The notes below the pieces were generated by a model. It made no database searches. It was not told the origin of the DNA and worked only from the letters and a program-made list of their open reading frames with translations. Of a stretch of 64,000 nucleotides of DNA, positions 33,900 through 42,515 are shown one piece after another; positions within the stretch are counted from its first letter, which is position 1, and each line of letters opens with the position of its first letter. A program made the position numbers and the translations under genes. The stretch lies in the NCBI RefSeq assembly GCF_048984525.1, contig NZ_JBMGJC010000003.1, forward strand, positions 62,001 through 126,000, given 5' to 3'. This DNA is from Syntrophopropionicum propionicicum_A (GTDB lineage: Bacteria > Bacillota > Desulfotomaculia > Desulfotomaculales > Pelotomaculaceae).

Positions 33900-34955
33900 A
33901 TGGAAAATTTGAAGCGTTTCTGCCTCGTTGTCGTGTTTTTCATAACGGTATTTTTTTTATCTCCGGTCTGTTTCGGAGAAAGAGCAGACGCAAACACAGG
34001 CGTGAAAAATAAAAAACTGGTTTTGGGGTATTATACCGAGGATTACCCGGGGGACAAGCTTTCATACAATTCTCTTTTAAAAAACAATTCCCAGCTCGGC
34101 ACTGTCGCCTTTTTTAATTACCTTGTAGACCAAAAAGGTAATTTAACAACTGGTCAGCCGGTCAGCCAGGGTTTAAAACTTGCCGACAGCTGCAATATCA
34201 GGACCCTAGCGCTGGTCCACAACATGGGCAGATATAACATGGCCCAGACTGCTCACCAGGTGCTGTCTGTTGAAAAAAACAGAAAAAACCTGGAAAAGAA
34301 CATATTGTCGCTGGTACGGGGGAACGGTTTTGACGGGGTTAACATAGACCTGGAAGGAGTGCCGCCGGGTGACAGGGCTTTTTACAATAAATTTCTGGTT
34401 GAATTAAAGCAGATGTTTAAACCTTACGGTTATCTTCTGACCGTTTCTATTCCCGCCAAGACCGCGGACAATAAGTTTAATGCGTGGAACGGCGCCTATG
34501 ATTACCGCGCTATAGGGCAAACAGCGGACCTGGTGGCATTAATGACTTACGACGAGCACTGGAAGGGCGGCGCCCCAGGTCCTGTCGCCTCACTGCCCTG
34601 GGTCCAAAAAGTGCTTGACTACTCAATAAAGAACATTCCGCGGGATAAAATTTTAATGGGTATCCCGGCTTATGGGTACAACTGGTCTGCCGCCGGCAAC
34701 AGCTCGGTCCGCTGGAACGAAACAGCCGCGCTTACCGCGAAGTACCCGTGGGCCAGGTGGAATGACTATTATTCAACGCCATACCTTATTTACTACGAAA
34801 AAGGGGCAAAGCACGAGTTGTGGTTCGAAAACAAATACAGCCTGGGGATTAAACTGGATTTAGCCAACAACTACGGTGTCGCCGGCATAGCCATCTGGCG
34901 GCTCGGCTTTGAAGACGCCTCCTTTTGGGAAACTCTGAGGGCCAAGTTTTCCTAA
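33900..34955 (+). CDS. Secreted GH18 family protein (spore/peptidoglycan hydrolase type)
   Basis: A signal peptide (FCLVVVFFITVFFLSPVCFG) precedes a single GH18 TIM barrel of about 310 residues with KLVLGYYTEDYPGD, the catalytic strand GFDGVNIDLEGV (the DxxDxDxE pattern with Glu as proton donor), LVALMTYDEHW and GIPAYGYNW. The layout matches YaaH/YdhD/CFLE-type spore cortex hydrolases more than chitinases, but no LysM domain is present. SD AAGGAG, ATG at 33900. Transcription ends at a strong hairpin at 35043. Confidence 0.88.
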   Translation: MENLKRFCLVVVFFITVFFLSPVCFGERADANTGVKNKKLVLGYYTEDYPGDKLSYNSLLKNNSQLGTVAFFNYLVDQKGNLTTGQPVSQGLKLADSCNIRTLALVHNMGRYNMAQTAHQVLSVEKNRKNLEKNILSLVRGNGFDGVNIDLEGVPPGDRAFYNKFLVELKQMFKPYGYLLTVSIPAKTADNKFNAWNGAYDYRAIGQTADLVALMTYDEHWKGGAPGPVASLPWVQKVLDYSIKNIPRDKILMGIPAYGYNWSAAGNSSVRWNETAALTAKYPWARWNDYYSTPYLIYYEKGAKHELWFENKYSLGIKLDLANNYGVAGIAIWRLGFEDASFWETLRAKFS

Positions 34956-34968
34956 AAACAAGAACTTT

Positions 34969-35015
34969 TTTCACAGGATTAACAGGATTTAAATGATTGA
35001 CAAGATTTTGATAAA
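34969..35015. repeat. 'CACAGGATTAACAGG' family repeat after the GH18 gene
   Basis: TTTTTTCACAGGATTAACAG continues as GATTTAAATGATTGACAAGATTTTG. The unit (G)GATTNACA recurs roughly every 9-12 bases. Same family as 121-180 and 43447-43570. Noncoding. Confidence 0.6.
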
Positions 35016-35042
35016 CTAAAGGCAATTAAACTTTGTATAATG

Positions 35043-35066
35043 GGGGGCGTGAAGCCCCCGCTTTTT
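35043..35066 (+). terminator. Terminator of the GH18 gene
   Basis: Stem GGGGGC (35043-35048)/GCCCCC (35054-35059), loop GTGAA, then GCTTTTTA. The T-run reaches the stop codon of the convergent 46-residue gene. Confidence 0.85.
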
Positions 35067-35205
35067 ATCTCGATACGGCCAAAAGGTATATTTCCCGTTT
35101 ATTATTTCCCGCCTGGTTAATTTTTTGCTGCGCCTGGCGCAGTTCAGCGAGCTGTTCTTCAGTTAGTTCCGCTGCTTTCATCCCCTTGGTATCGATATTT
35201 GACAT
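35065..35205 (-). CDS. Small hypothetical protein, 46 residues
   Basis: A short minus-strand gene with MSNIDTKGMKAAELTEEQLA, then ELRQAQQKINQAGNNKREI and YLLAVSR. The ATG at 35205 has a very strong SD AGGAGGGTGA with 4-base spacing from the end of the motif. It is Gln/Glu/Lys-rich, likely a single soluble helix. No family recognised. It is divergent from feoA and convergent with the GH18 gene. Confidence 0.65.
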   Translation of the reverse strand: MSNIDTKGMKAAELTEEQLAELRQAQQKINQAGNNKREIYLLAVSR

Positions 35206-35262
35206 TTTTCACCCTCCTGTTTTTGTTTATCATATTTTGTCTCTTTTCGGCCAAAATTATAG

Positions 35263-35291
35263 TTGATATTTTTTTAATCCTTCCATATAAT
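35263..35291 (+). promoter_or_regulatory. SigA-type promoter of feoAB
   Basis: TTGATA (35263-35268), 17-base spacer, TATAAT (35286-35291). Near-consensus promoter 57 bases before the feoA GTG; the Fur-like operator covers its start site. Confidence 0.8.
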
Positions 35292-35297
35292 AAAAAT

Positions 35298-35322
35298 GAG
35301 AATGAGAACGGTTATCTTTATC
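35298..35322. promoter_or_regulatory. Fur-like operator at the feoAB start site
   Basis: A 12-1-12 dyad: GAGAATGAGAAC (35298-35309), G, GTTATCTTTATC (35311-35322), 9 of 12 positions paired. The arms repeat the GATAAT-type hexamer of Fur boxes. It begins 6 bases after the -10, so bound Fur would block initiation under iron-replete conditions. Confidence 0.65.
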
Positions 35323-35347
35323 ATTTAGAATTTGTGGAGGGTAAGCG

Positions 35348-35566
35348 GTGAATCTGGATCAGGCAAGAAAAGGGCAGGTAATTAAAATTACCAGTATTCC
35401 CAATGAACTAACACGGGTTCAGGCTCTCCGGCTCGGTATATCCGAGGGGGCTGTCATCACCTGCCGTGAGGTTGTGCCGGCGGGACCGGTTGTGGTTGCC
35501 AGGAACAAACAGGAAATAGCCATCGGCAGGAACCTGGCCAGGACTATTAAGGTTGAACCCTTCTAA
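35348..35566 (+). CDS. feoA: Ferrous iron transport protein A
   Basis: The 72-residue protein has the SH3-like FeoA fold with the pattern KGQVIKITSIPNELTRVQAL, LGISEGAVITCREV and IAIGRNLARTIKV. FeoA supports the FeoB Fe(II) transporter in the cytosol. GTG start behind GGAGGGTAAGC. It is followed 83 bp later by feoB in the same direction, under a promoter with a Fur-like operator. Confidence 0.93.
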   Translation: MNLDQARKGQVIKITSIPNELTRVQALRLGISEGAVITCREVVPAGPVVVARNKQEIAIGRNLARTIKVEPF

Positions 35567-35649
35567 AAACTAGTTTGCCCCGCACAGGATTTTATCCAGT
35601 TTCTTTACTTAAAACACGGACGAATTAACGCACTGCAGCAATATATCTG

Positions 35650-37617
35650 GTGGTGAAATATTTTTTGGATAAACTAAGCAACGAAATCATCCCGGCCGGT
35701 GGCGATAAGATTGTTCTGGCCGGGAATCCTAATGTCGGCAAATCAGTTATATTCAACGCCCTTACGGGCCTTTACACGGATGTTTCAAACTACCCCGGGA
35801 CCACTCTGAACATGGCCTGCGGCCGTTACGGCAGCGATGTTTTGATTGACACCCCCGGGGTTTATGGCGTCTCATCGTTAAGCGAAGAGGAGACGGTCAC
35901 CAGGGATATAATTTTATCCGCGGATACTGTCGTAGATGTTGTTAATGCCGTCCACCTGGAACAGGATTTATTTTTAACGCTGCAGATTATCGACATGGGC
36001 ATACCTTTAATAGTAGTGCTGAATATGATCGATGACGCCAGGCGTGAGGGTATCAAGATTAATATTCCGCTGCTGGAGAAAATGCTTGGAGTACCGGTTG
36101 TTTCCATGGCGGCGGAAAGCGGAATTGGCCTGGCCGACTTGAAAAGAAAACTAAAATCAGCCCGGACCGGTAACGCTGCCCCTTCTTTGCAGGAGAAAAT
36201 TAATAAGATACACCCGCCCGCCGGCAGGGGAGAAGCCCTTTTAATTCTGGAAGGAGACCAGTCCATCAGCGCGAGATACAGCATGGACCCGGGGACCGAA
36301 AGGGAGGCTTTGTATCTCGAACGCCGGGAAAGGGTAAATCATATCGTCTCTAATGTTATCAGGGAAACCGGCGGTGAAGCGAGTTTTTCTTCTAGGCTGG
36401 GGCGATGGATGCTCAGGCCGGCTACCGGTTTTCCTCTTTTGGCTTTAACCCTCTTGGTTGTATATGAACTGATCGGCGTTTTCCTGGCCGGTTTTATAGT
36501 TGACAGTACCGGAGAGCTCATGAGCAATTACTATGAGCCCGCAATCCGCTCCCTGCTGGCTGTATTTACACCGTCAGGCTCAGTTATTAACACGCTCCTG
36601 GTTGGCCAGTACGGCGTCCTGACCCTGACAGTAACTTATTTAATTGGACTTTTACTGCCCCTGGTGCTGGGAATTTTTTTGGTTCTTTCCGTTCTTGAAG
36701 ATACGGGTTACCTGCCCAGGATCGCCACGTTGGTTGACCGGACATTGGCCGGCGTCGGCCTGAACGGGCAGGCCGTCATCCCGCTTATCCTCGGTTTCGG
36801 CTGTGTTACCATGGCCTTCATCAGCACCCGGATGCTCTCATCCGACCGGGAGCGCCGCATAGCCATATTCCTCCTGGCGCTTTGTGTGCCGTGCTCGGCC
36901 CAGCTGGCGGTTATTATTGCCATACTGGCCGGCCAGGGCGCCGCTTACATGGTTTTGTACGGTGTCATAATATTTTGCCTCCTGGTCTGCACCGGGACCC
37001 TGCTCAGCCGCTTTTTGCCCGGCGGCATATCTCCGCTGCTGATTGAGCTGCCGCCGCTGCGCCTGCCTAAAATCAGAAATATTATGGTCAAGACATGGAA
37101 CAGGTCATACCATTTTATCATAGAGGCTCTGCCGATCTTTGCCGGAGGCACGCTTTTCCTGGGGATCCTGGATGTCACGGGGCTATTGGACCGTTTAAGA
37201 GAACTCCTGGCTCCTGTCACAGTGAACTGGCTGCACCTGTCTCCGGAAGTGGCCGATATTTTAATCATGGGCTTTATCAGGAAGGAGTTCGGCGCTGCCG
37301 CAATTATCAACCTGCACATGCTGCCGCTGCAAAATTTTGTCATACTGCTGACCCTGTCCCTCACAGTGCCCTGCATTGCCTCGACCATGGTGATATTTAA
37401 AGAACGCGGCTGGCGTGAGGGTATAATTATATGGCTTTCTGTTTTTTGCCTGGCTTTCTTAATTGGCGGGGTCGCCACCCGCGTCCTGGAGTACTTCAAC
37501 AGGTTCGGCTACCTGCAGGTCCCGGTGCTGGCAGGCCTGATTATTATGGCTACGGCGTTGCTGCTGGCCTTTTTGCGGCTGCCGCCGCTCCGGAAGTCAA
37601 GCAATAGCCTAAACTAA
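35650..37617 (+). CDS. feoB: Ferrous iron transporter FeoB
   Basis: The 655-residue protein has an N-terminal G domain with G1 GNPNVGKS, G2 around NYPGTTLN, G3 DTPGVYGV and G4 VLNMIDD. A helical linker is followed by two Gate repeats with about eight or more membrane segments, including LPRIATLVDRTLAGVGLNGQ and CVPCSAQLAVI, which holds the conserved Cys-Pro-Cys-Ser. It imports Fe(II) across the cytoplasmic membrane. The start is unclear: GTG at 35650 or 35653, or TTG at 35665; no good SD is visible. No FeoC or second FeoA was seen. Confidence 0.95.
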   Translation: MVKYFLDKLSNEIIPAGGDKIVLAGNPNVGKSVIFNALTGLYTDVSNYPGTTLNMACGRYGSDVLIDTPGVYGVSSLSEEETVTRDIILSADTVVDVVNAVHLEQDLFLTLQIIDMGIPLIVVLNMIDDARREGIKINIPLLEKMLGVPVVSMAAESGIGLADLKRKLKSARTGNAAPSLQEKINKIHPPAGRGEALLILEGDQSISARYSMDPGTEREALYLERRERVNHIVSNVIRETGGEASFSSRLGRWMLRPATGFPLLALTLLVVYELIGVFLAGFIVDSTGELMSNYYEPAIRSLLAVFTPSGSVINTLLVGQYGVLTLTVTYLIGLLLPLVLGIFLVLSVLEDTGYLPRIATLVDRTLAGVGLNGQAVIPLILGFGCVTMAFISTRMLSSDRERRIAIFLLALCVPCSAQLAVIIAILAGQGAAYMVLYGVIIFCLLVCTGTLLSRFLPGGISPLLIELPPLRLPKIRNIMVKTWNRSYHFIIEALPIFAGGTLFLGILDVTGLLDRLRELLAPVTVNWLHLSPEVADILIMGFIRKEFGAAAIINLHMLPLQNFVILLTLSLTVPCIASTMVIFKERGWREGIIIWLSVFCLAFLIGGVATRVLEYFNRFGYLQVPVLAGLIIMATALLLAFLRLPPLRKSSNSLN

Positions 37618-37711
37618 GGGCCTATCTAGGCGATGGGCAGCCCTTTATGATATAATTCCTTTTAAATGAAAATATTCTTCTAAATATAATCCTTAAGAAT
37701 CAAGGTGAATT

Positions 37712-38935
37712 ATGCGGTTCAAGACAGGCCTGTGGGTAACCCTGACAATCTTATCACTCCTTATGGCCATATTCCCCGTGCCCGCTTCCGCTGCCGCGCC
37801 GGCAGTTACTGGAGAGGCGGCAGTGCTTATGGACTTCACAAACGGGCAGGTGCTTTTTGAAAAGAACCCGGAACAGAGGATGTATCCGGCCAGCACCACC
37901 AAAATAATCACGGCCATTATTGCTTTGGAGAGCGGTAAAATTAATGATATGGTCACCATCCCCCTGGAAGCCAGCATTGTTGAAGGCTCGGCCATCGGGC
38001 TGCAGGAAGGCGAGCAGATTTCTCTGGGCGACCTTATTTACGCGCTGATGCTTAATTCTGGAAATGATTCCGCCATTGCCATAGCCTGCCATCTTGGGGG
38101 TTCTGTCGAAGGTTTTGTCAAAATGATGAACAAAAAGGCCGCCGAGATCGGTGCTGTAAACACTCATTTCAACAATTCCAACGGCCTGCCTGATCCCGAC
38201 CATTACAGTACCGCCCGCGATATGGCTCTTATCGCCCGCTATGCCATGAGAAACGCACAATTCAGAGATATCGTCGCCACCAAGATTCAGGTCATCAAGA
38301 GGAACGACCCGGAAGCCCAGACATTTCTGGGCAACCATAATAAAATGCTGTGGAATTATGACGGGGCCATCGGAGTTAAGACCGGTTACACTGATGATGC
38401 CGGGCAGTGCCTGGTTACAGCTGCCGTAAGGGACGGCAGGGAATTAATCTCTGTGGTGATGAAGAGTGAAGGGACCAATATCTGGTCCGACTCCTCGGCG
38501 CTTTTGGATTACGGTTTTACAGATTTTAAAACTGTTACCCTGGCTGAGGCTGGTAAACACATTACCGACATACCCTTGAAATTTGGAGTTTTGGAAAATA
38601 CGCCTGTTGTAACGGCAGGCGCCATGAAGTACAATGTTCCCCTTACCGGCCAGACCGAAATCACCAGTAAGGCTGTGCTCAATGAAAATCTCAAAGCCCC
38701 GGCAAAGGCCGGCATCAAAGCGGGTGAACTGGCTTTTTACGCCGACGGCAGGGAACTGGGCAGGGTTGATCTGGTCCTGCGGGACGATGCGGTAAGGAAG
38801 ACGACGGCGCAGTGGTGGTTCTGGCTGTTGATATTTGCAGCAGTTGCTTTAGCGGTATTCCTGTTACTTTGTTATAATGATATCAGGCGAAGGCGGCTGA
38901 TTATTCAAAACCGGAGAAAATACTACTATTATTAA
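37712..38935 (+). CDS. dacF: D-alanyl-D-alanine carboxypeptidase (DacF-like PBP)
   Basis: A signal peptide (to about ASAAAP, residue 28) precedes an S11 transpeptidase-fold domain with STTK (residue 61), SGN in LNSGNDSAIA and KTGYTD (about residue 220). A PBP5-type beta domain and a C-terminal TM anchor follow (WWFWLLIFAAVALAVFLLLC), then a basic tail RRRRLIIQNRRK. It trims the terminal D-Ala of peptidoglycan stem peptides outside the membrane. In Bacillus DacF acts in the forespore; a sporulation role here is inferred. SD AAGGTG. Confidence 0.92.
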   Translation: MRFKTGLWVTLTILSLLMAIFPVPASAAAPAVTGEAAVLMDFTNGQVLFEKNPEQRMYPASTTKIITAIIALESGKINDMVTIPLEASIVEGSAIGLQEGEQISLGDLIYALMLNSGNDSAIAIACHLGGSVEGFVKMMNKKAAEIGAVNTHFNNSNGLPDPDHYSTARDMALIARYAMRNAQFRDIVATKIQVIKRNDPEAQTFLGNHNKMLWNYDGAIGVKTGYTDDAGQCLVTAAVRDGRELISVVMKSEGTNIWSDSSALLDYGFTDFKTVTLAEAGKHITDIPLKFGVLENTPVVTAGAMKYNVPLTGQTEITSKAVLNENLKAPAKAGIKAGELAFYADGRELGRVDLVLRDDAVRKTTAQWWFWLLIFAAVALAVFLLLCYNDIRRRRLIIQNRRKYYYY

Positions 38936-39016
38936 AAGTAATTGGAAATATTTCTATTGGCAAATAGCATGGAATACAATTAAGCAATACATAGCTTGTA
39001 CGGCAGCTAAGGTTTG

Positions 39017-39045
39017 TTGACAGATCAAGGGGCATTAAATATACT
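39017..39045 (+). promoter_or_regulatory. SigA-type promoter of the fur-like gene
   Basis: TTGACA (39017-39022), 17-base spacer, TATACT (39040-39045), 30 bases before the ATG. Confidence 0.75.
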
Positions 39046-39074
39046 AACAAAAAGGCCCGAATGGTGGTGTCAAT

Positions 39075-39521
39075 ATGAAAAAAGTTATTTCCGACATCGG
39101 TGAAAAACTCAGGGCAAAAGAATCCAAGCTAACTGCACGCCGTGAGCTGACATTAAAAGTGCTCCTGGAAAACAAGGGTAAACATTTAAGCGCTGAGGAG
39201 GTATATAACCTGGTCAAGCGCGAGGCGGCAGATGTCGGCCTGGCGACCGTATACAGGGCCCTGGAACTTTTTCAGGAGTTTGGTCTCATACACGCCATTG
39301 ATTTTGGCGACGGACGCAAGCGTTACGAGTTCGGCATGGAAGAAGGCAAAGACCATCACCACCACCACCACCTGATTTGCACCAAATGCGGCAGCATCAT
39401 AGAAGTAAATGAAGACCTCCTGGAAGAATTGGAAAACCGGGTAAACAAGAAGCACAATTTTACTATTACCGACCACCAGCTTAAGATCTTCGGAGTTTGC
39501 AGCCAGTGCTCTAAAAGTTAA
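39075..39521 (+). CDS. fur: Fur-family transcriptional regulator
   Basis: The 148-residue protein has a winged-helix N-terminal half (LTARRELTLKVLLENKGKHL, SAEEVYNLVKREAADVGLAT, VYRALELF) and a C-terminal dimerisation domain with a six-His run (DHHHHHHLICTKCG) and two CxxC zinc motifs (CTKC, CSQC). It could be Fur, PerR or Zur. A Fur role is favoured by the nearby feoAB operator, but this is an inference from position. SD GGTGGTG, ATG at 39075. Strong SigA-like promoter. Confidence 0.9.
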   Translation: MKKVISDIGEKLRAKESKLTARRELTLKVLLENKGKHLSAEEVYNLVKREAADVGLATVYRALELFQEFGLIHAIDFGDGRKRYEFGMEEGKDHHHHHHLICTKCGSIIEVNEDLLEELENRVNKKHNFTITDHQLKIFGVCSQCSKS

Positions 39522-39596
39522 ATAAAGTTACGGTTTGATTATTTTTCCATGCTATAATTGTAGCATGGGTTTATTTTTTTTCAGGGGGATGGTATT

Positions 39597-42404
39597 GTGA
39601 CACAAGGATATTTCGCGCTTGTCCTGCACGCTCACCTGCCATACATACGGCACCCGGAGGACCCGGGGATAATGGAGGAACGGTGGCTTTTTGAGGCCAT
39701 AACCGAATGCTATTTACCCTTGATCAGGTCCTTTGAAAGAATGGTTAAAGACGGTGTGAAGTTTAGAATAACGCTTTCTCTGTCACCCCCTCTGATAAGC
39801 ATGCTCAATGACAGGTTATTACAGGAAAGGTACCTGCGGCATATCAGCAGGCTGATCAAGCTGGCGGAAGCCGAGATGGAAAGGAATAAATACGACCAGG
39901 ATTTCAGGAATGTCGCGTTTATGTACTTTAGCCGCCTGAACGAGCTGCGCAGCTTATTTGAAAACGACTACGGAGGCAACCTGATCCTGCCGATCCAGAG
40001 CCTCCAGGCGCTGGGCGTCCTTGAAGTCATAACCACCTGCGCCACTCACGGCTACCTGCCGTTAATAATGAGACGGGAAGCCAGGCGGGTGCAGGTGCAG
40101 ATTGCCGTGGAGCAGTATGTGAAGTTTTTCGGCCGGCCGCCGGCGGGGATCTGGCTGCCGGAATGCGCTTATGTCCCCGGGGTGGACGAAATATTGAAAG
40201 AATTCGGGCTCCGTTATTTTTTTGTCGAAACACATGGCATTAACCTTTCTTTTCCGGTTCCCCGCCATGGCGTCTACGCGCCGGTTTACAGCCGCTCCGG
40301 TGTGGCCGCTTTCGGCCGTGACCCGGAGAGTTCGCGCCAGGTATGGGACAGGCATACAGGTTATCCCGGGAACCAGTATTATCGGGAGTTTTACAGGGAT
40401 ATCGGCTTTGATTTGGATTTGGATTACCTCGCACCCTGCCTGCCGGGCGGCAATATCCGCTGTGATACCGGGTTGAAGTATTACCGCATTACCGGTCCGG
40501 GAGATTATAAGGAACCTTACCGGCCGGATCTGGCTGAGCAAACAGCCGCCGCGGACGCAAGGGACTTTGCGCTTAAGAGAGAGCTGCAGATAAAGGCTTT
40601 GTCCGGCTGGATGGACCGCAGGCCAATCGTAGTCGCCCCCTATGACGCGGAGCTTTTCGGCCACTGGTGGTACGAGGGCCCGTTGTGGCTGGAACATTTT
40701 TGCCGCACCATAGACTCCGGAAACTACGGGGTGGAGATGTCTACTCCCGCCGCTTATCTTGGTAACTATACCGACAACCAGGTTGTCGACCTGGCAGCGT
40801 CCAGCTGGGGAGAAGGGGGATACAACGAGGTATGGCTGAATCCGAGCAATGATTGGATATACAGGCACCTGCACCGGGCGGAGACAACAATGGTTGACCT
40901 GGCTGATCTATATCCCAATGCCGGGGGGGTTGTCCGCCGCTCCCTGAACCAGGCGGCCAGGGAACTGCTGCTGGCCCAGAGCAGCGACTGGGCTTTCATC
41001 ATTAAGACCGGCACCGCGGTACAGTACGCCGTCCAGCGCACGAGCGGGCATATCAACCGCTTTAACAGCCTGACTTCCGGGCTGGCGGAGGGGCGGCTGG
41101 ACGAAGCAGAACTGGCTGATTTCGAAAGGGAAGATAATATTTTCCCGGACATTGACTATTCCGTATACAGCCGGCATTACCGTCTAAGCCGTGCAGGCCG
41201 GCCGGGGGGCGGTGCGGGCCGGGATAACTTAAAGGTATTAATGCTGTCCTGGGAGTTTCCCCCCAAAACGGTGGGAGGCCTGGCCCGGCATGTAAACGAC
41301 CTCTCCAGGGCACTGGCGCGCCTGGGTGTAAACGTACACGTGATAACCTGCCCGGTGGAGGGCGCGGATGACTACCAGCTTGTCGGAGGTGTGCATGTCC
41401 ACCGGGTCAGTTCGCTCGATCTCACCGCGACAGAATTTATGGCCTGGGTTGAGCAGCTGAATGCAGCCATGGTGAAAATGGCGGACAGCCTTTTAAGCGC
41501 TGAAAAATTTGACATATTGCACGGGCATGACTGGCTGGTACAGGACGCCGCAATGCATCTCAGCGCCAACAAAAAGCTTCCGCTGGCCGCGACAATCCAT
41601 GCCACGGAATATGGCCGGAACCGTGGTATCCATAATGATATCCAGCGGCGCATCCACAACCTGGAGGAAAAGCTGGTCAGGTCGGCCGACGCGGTTATTT
41701 GCTGCAGTAATTACATGGTGGAAGAGGTGATCAGGTTGTTTGGCATTACCAGGAAAAAGGTATTTTCCATTCCCAACGGTGTGGATCCGGCCAACCTGGG
41801 CATACCCAGACAGCTTGTTCCCGGCAAAAAGGAGTTTTACCCCGGTGAGAAGGCCATAATGTTTATCGGCAGGCTGGTGCCTGAAAAAGGAGTCCAGGTG
41901 CTGCTGGAAGCCTTTTCTATCCTACTGCCGCAGCTGCCGGACCTGAAACTCCTGGTGGGCGGCACGGGCCCGTATTCTAATTACCTTAAAACCATGGCAG
42001 CGCAAATGGGCCTGAGTGAGAAAACGGTATTTTTGGGTTTTCTGAATGAGGAACAAAGGAATTATCATTTAAAACAGGCGGATGTTGCTGTGTTTCCAAG
42101 CCTTTATGAGCCCTTTGGCATCGTCGCCCTTGAGGCCATGGCCGCCCAGATCCCCGTAATTGTGTCGGACACCGGCGGCCTGAGCGAAGTGGTAGCGCAC
42201 GGCATTGACGGCTATAAAGCTCCCCCCGGCAGGCCGGACATACTTGCTTACTATATCAGGGAGGTCCTGGTCAACCCCGGGTTATCCAGGGACCTTACCA
42301 GGCGCGCCTGGAATAAAGTGCTGACGGTATACGACTGGCAGAACATCGCCGTGGAAACAATTGACGTTTACCGTGAGGCGGGTGCAGGCTACCGTGGAAA
42401 ATAA
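39597..42404 (+). CDS. GH57 (branching-enzyme type) fused to GT4 glycosyltransferase
   Basis: The 935-residue fusion has two enzymes. Residues 1 to about 520 are a GH57/DUF1957 alpha-glucan branching-type domain, with LHAHLPYIRHPED, the nucleophile motif GIWLPECAYVPG (about 185) and the acid motif YDAELFGHWWYEGPLWLEH (about 348). Residues about 543-935 are a GT-B/GT4 transferase like glycogen synthases, with PPKTVGGLARHVNDLSRALA, HGHDWL, GRLVPEKGVQVLLEAF and EPFGIVALEAMA. Both halves keep their catalytic residues, so one chain may elongate and branch alpha-glucan. GTG start behind AGGGGG; a TATAAT lies at 39553-39558. No glgC, glgP or other glycogen gene is adjacent. Confidence 0.92.
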   Translation: MTQGYFALVLHAHLPYIRHPEDPGIMEERWLFEAITECYLPLIRSFERMVKDGVKFRITLSLSPPLISMLNDRLLQERYLRHISRLIKLAEAEMERNKYDQDFRNVAFMYFSRLNELRSLFENDYGGNLILPIQSLQALGVLEVITTCATHGYLPLIMRREARRVQVQIAVEQYVKFFGRPPAGIWLPECAYVPGVDEILKEFGLRYFFVETHGINLSFPVPRHGVYAPVYSRSGVAAFGRDPESSRQVWDRHTGYPGNQYYREFYRDIGFDLDLDYLAPCLPGGNIRCDTGLKYYRITGPGDYKEPYRPDLAEQTAAADARDFALKRELQIKALSGWMDRRPIVVAPYDAELFGHWWYEGPLWLEHFCRTIDSGNYGVEMSTPAAYLGNYTDNQVVDLAASSWGEGGYNEVWLNPSNDWIYRHLHRAETTMVDLADLYPNAGGVVRRSLNQAARELLLAQSSDWAFIIKTGTAVQYAVQRTSGHINRFNSLTSGLAEGRLDEAELADFEREDNIFPDIDYSVYSRHYRLSRAGRPGGGAGRDNLKVLMLSWEFPPKTVGGLARHVNDLSRALARLGVNVHVITCPVEGADDYQLVGGVHVHRVSSLDLTATEFMAWVEQLNAAMVKMADSLLSAEKFDILHGHDWLVQDAAMHLSANKKLPLAATIHATEYGRNRGIHNDIQRRIHNLEEKLVRSADAVICCSNYMVEEVIRLFGITRKKVFSIPNGVDPANLGIPRQLVPGKKEFYPGEKAIMFIGRLVPEKGVQVLLEAFSILLPQLPDLKLLVGGTGPYSNYLKTMAAQMGLSEKTVFLGFLNEEQRNYHLKQADVAVFPSLYEPFGIVALEAMAAQIPVIVSDTGGLSEVVAHGIDGYKAPPGRPDILAYYIREVLVNPGLSRDLTRRAWNKVLTVYDWQNIAVETIDVYREAGAGYRGK

Positions 42405-42515
42405 TTATTATTTTGACATTCTGAGATCATTTACTATAATTCTAGGTATATAGCCCACAGAAATGACATGATTGGCATGGTTTAATAAGACTATTTTAAT
42501 CGGGGAGTCAACTTT

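Noticed and set aside
39357..39374. Six-His run in the Fur-family protein as a cloning artefact
   Set aside because: Histidine-rich metal motifs before CxxC are normal in Fur proteins, and codons are a natural CAC/CAT mix in frame with the domain.
40062..40874. 270-codon minus-strand open frame
   Set aside because: Antisense to the GH57 domain, whose catalytic motifs are intact on the plus strand.
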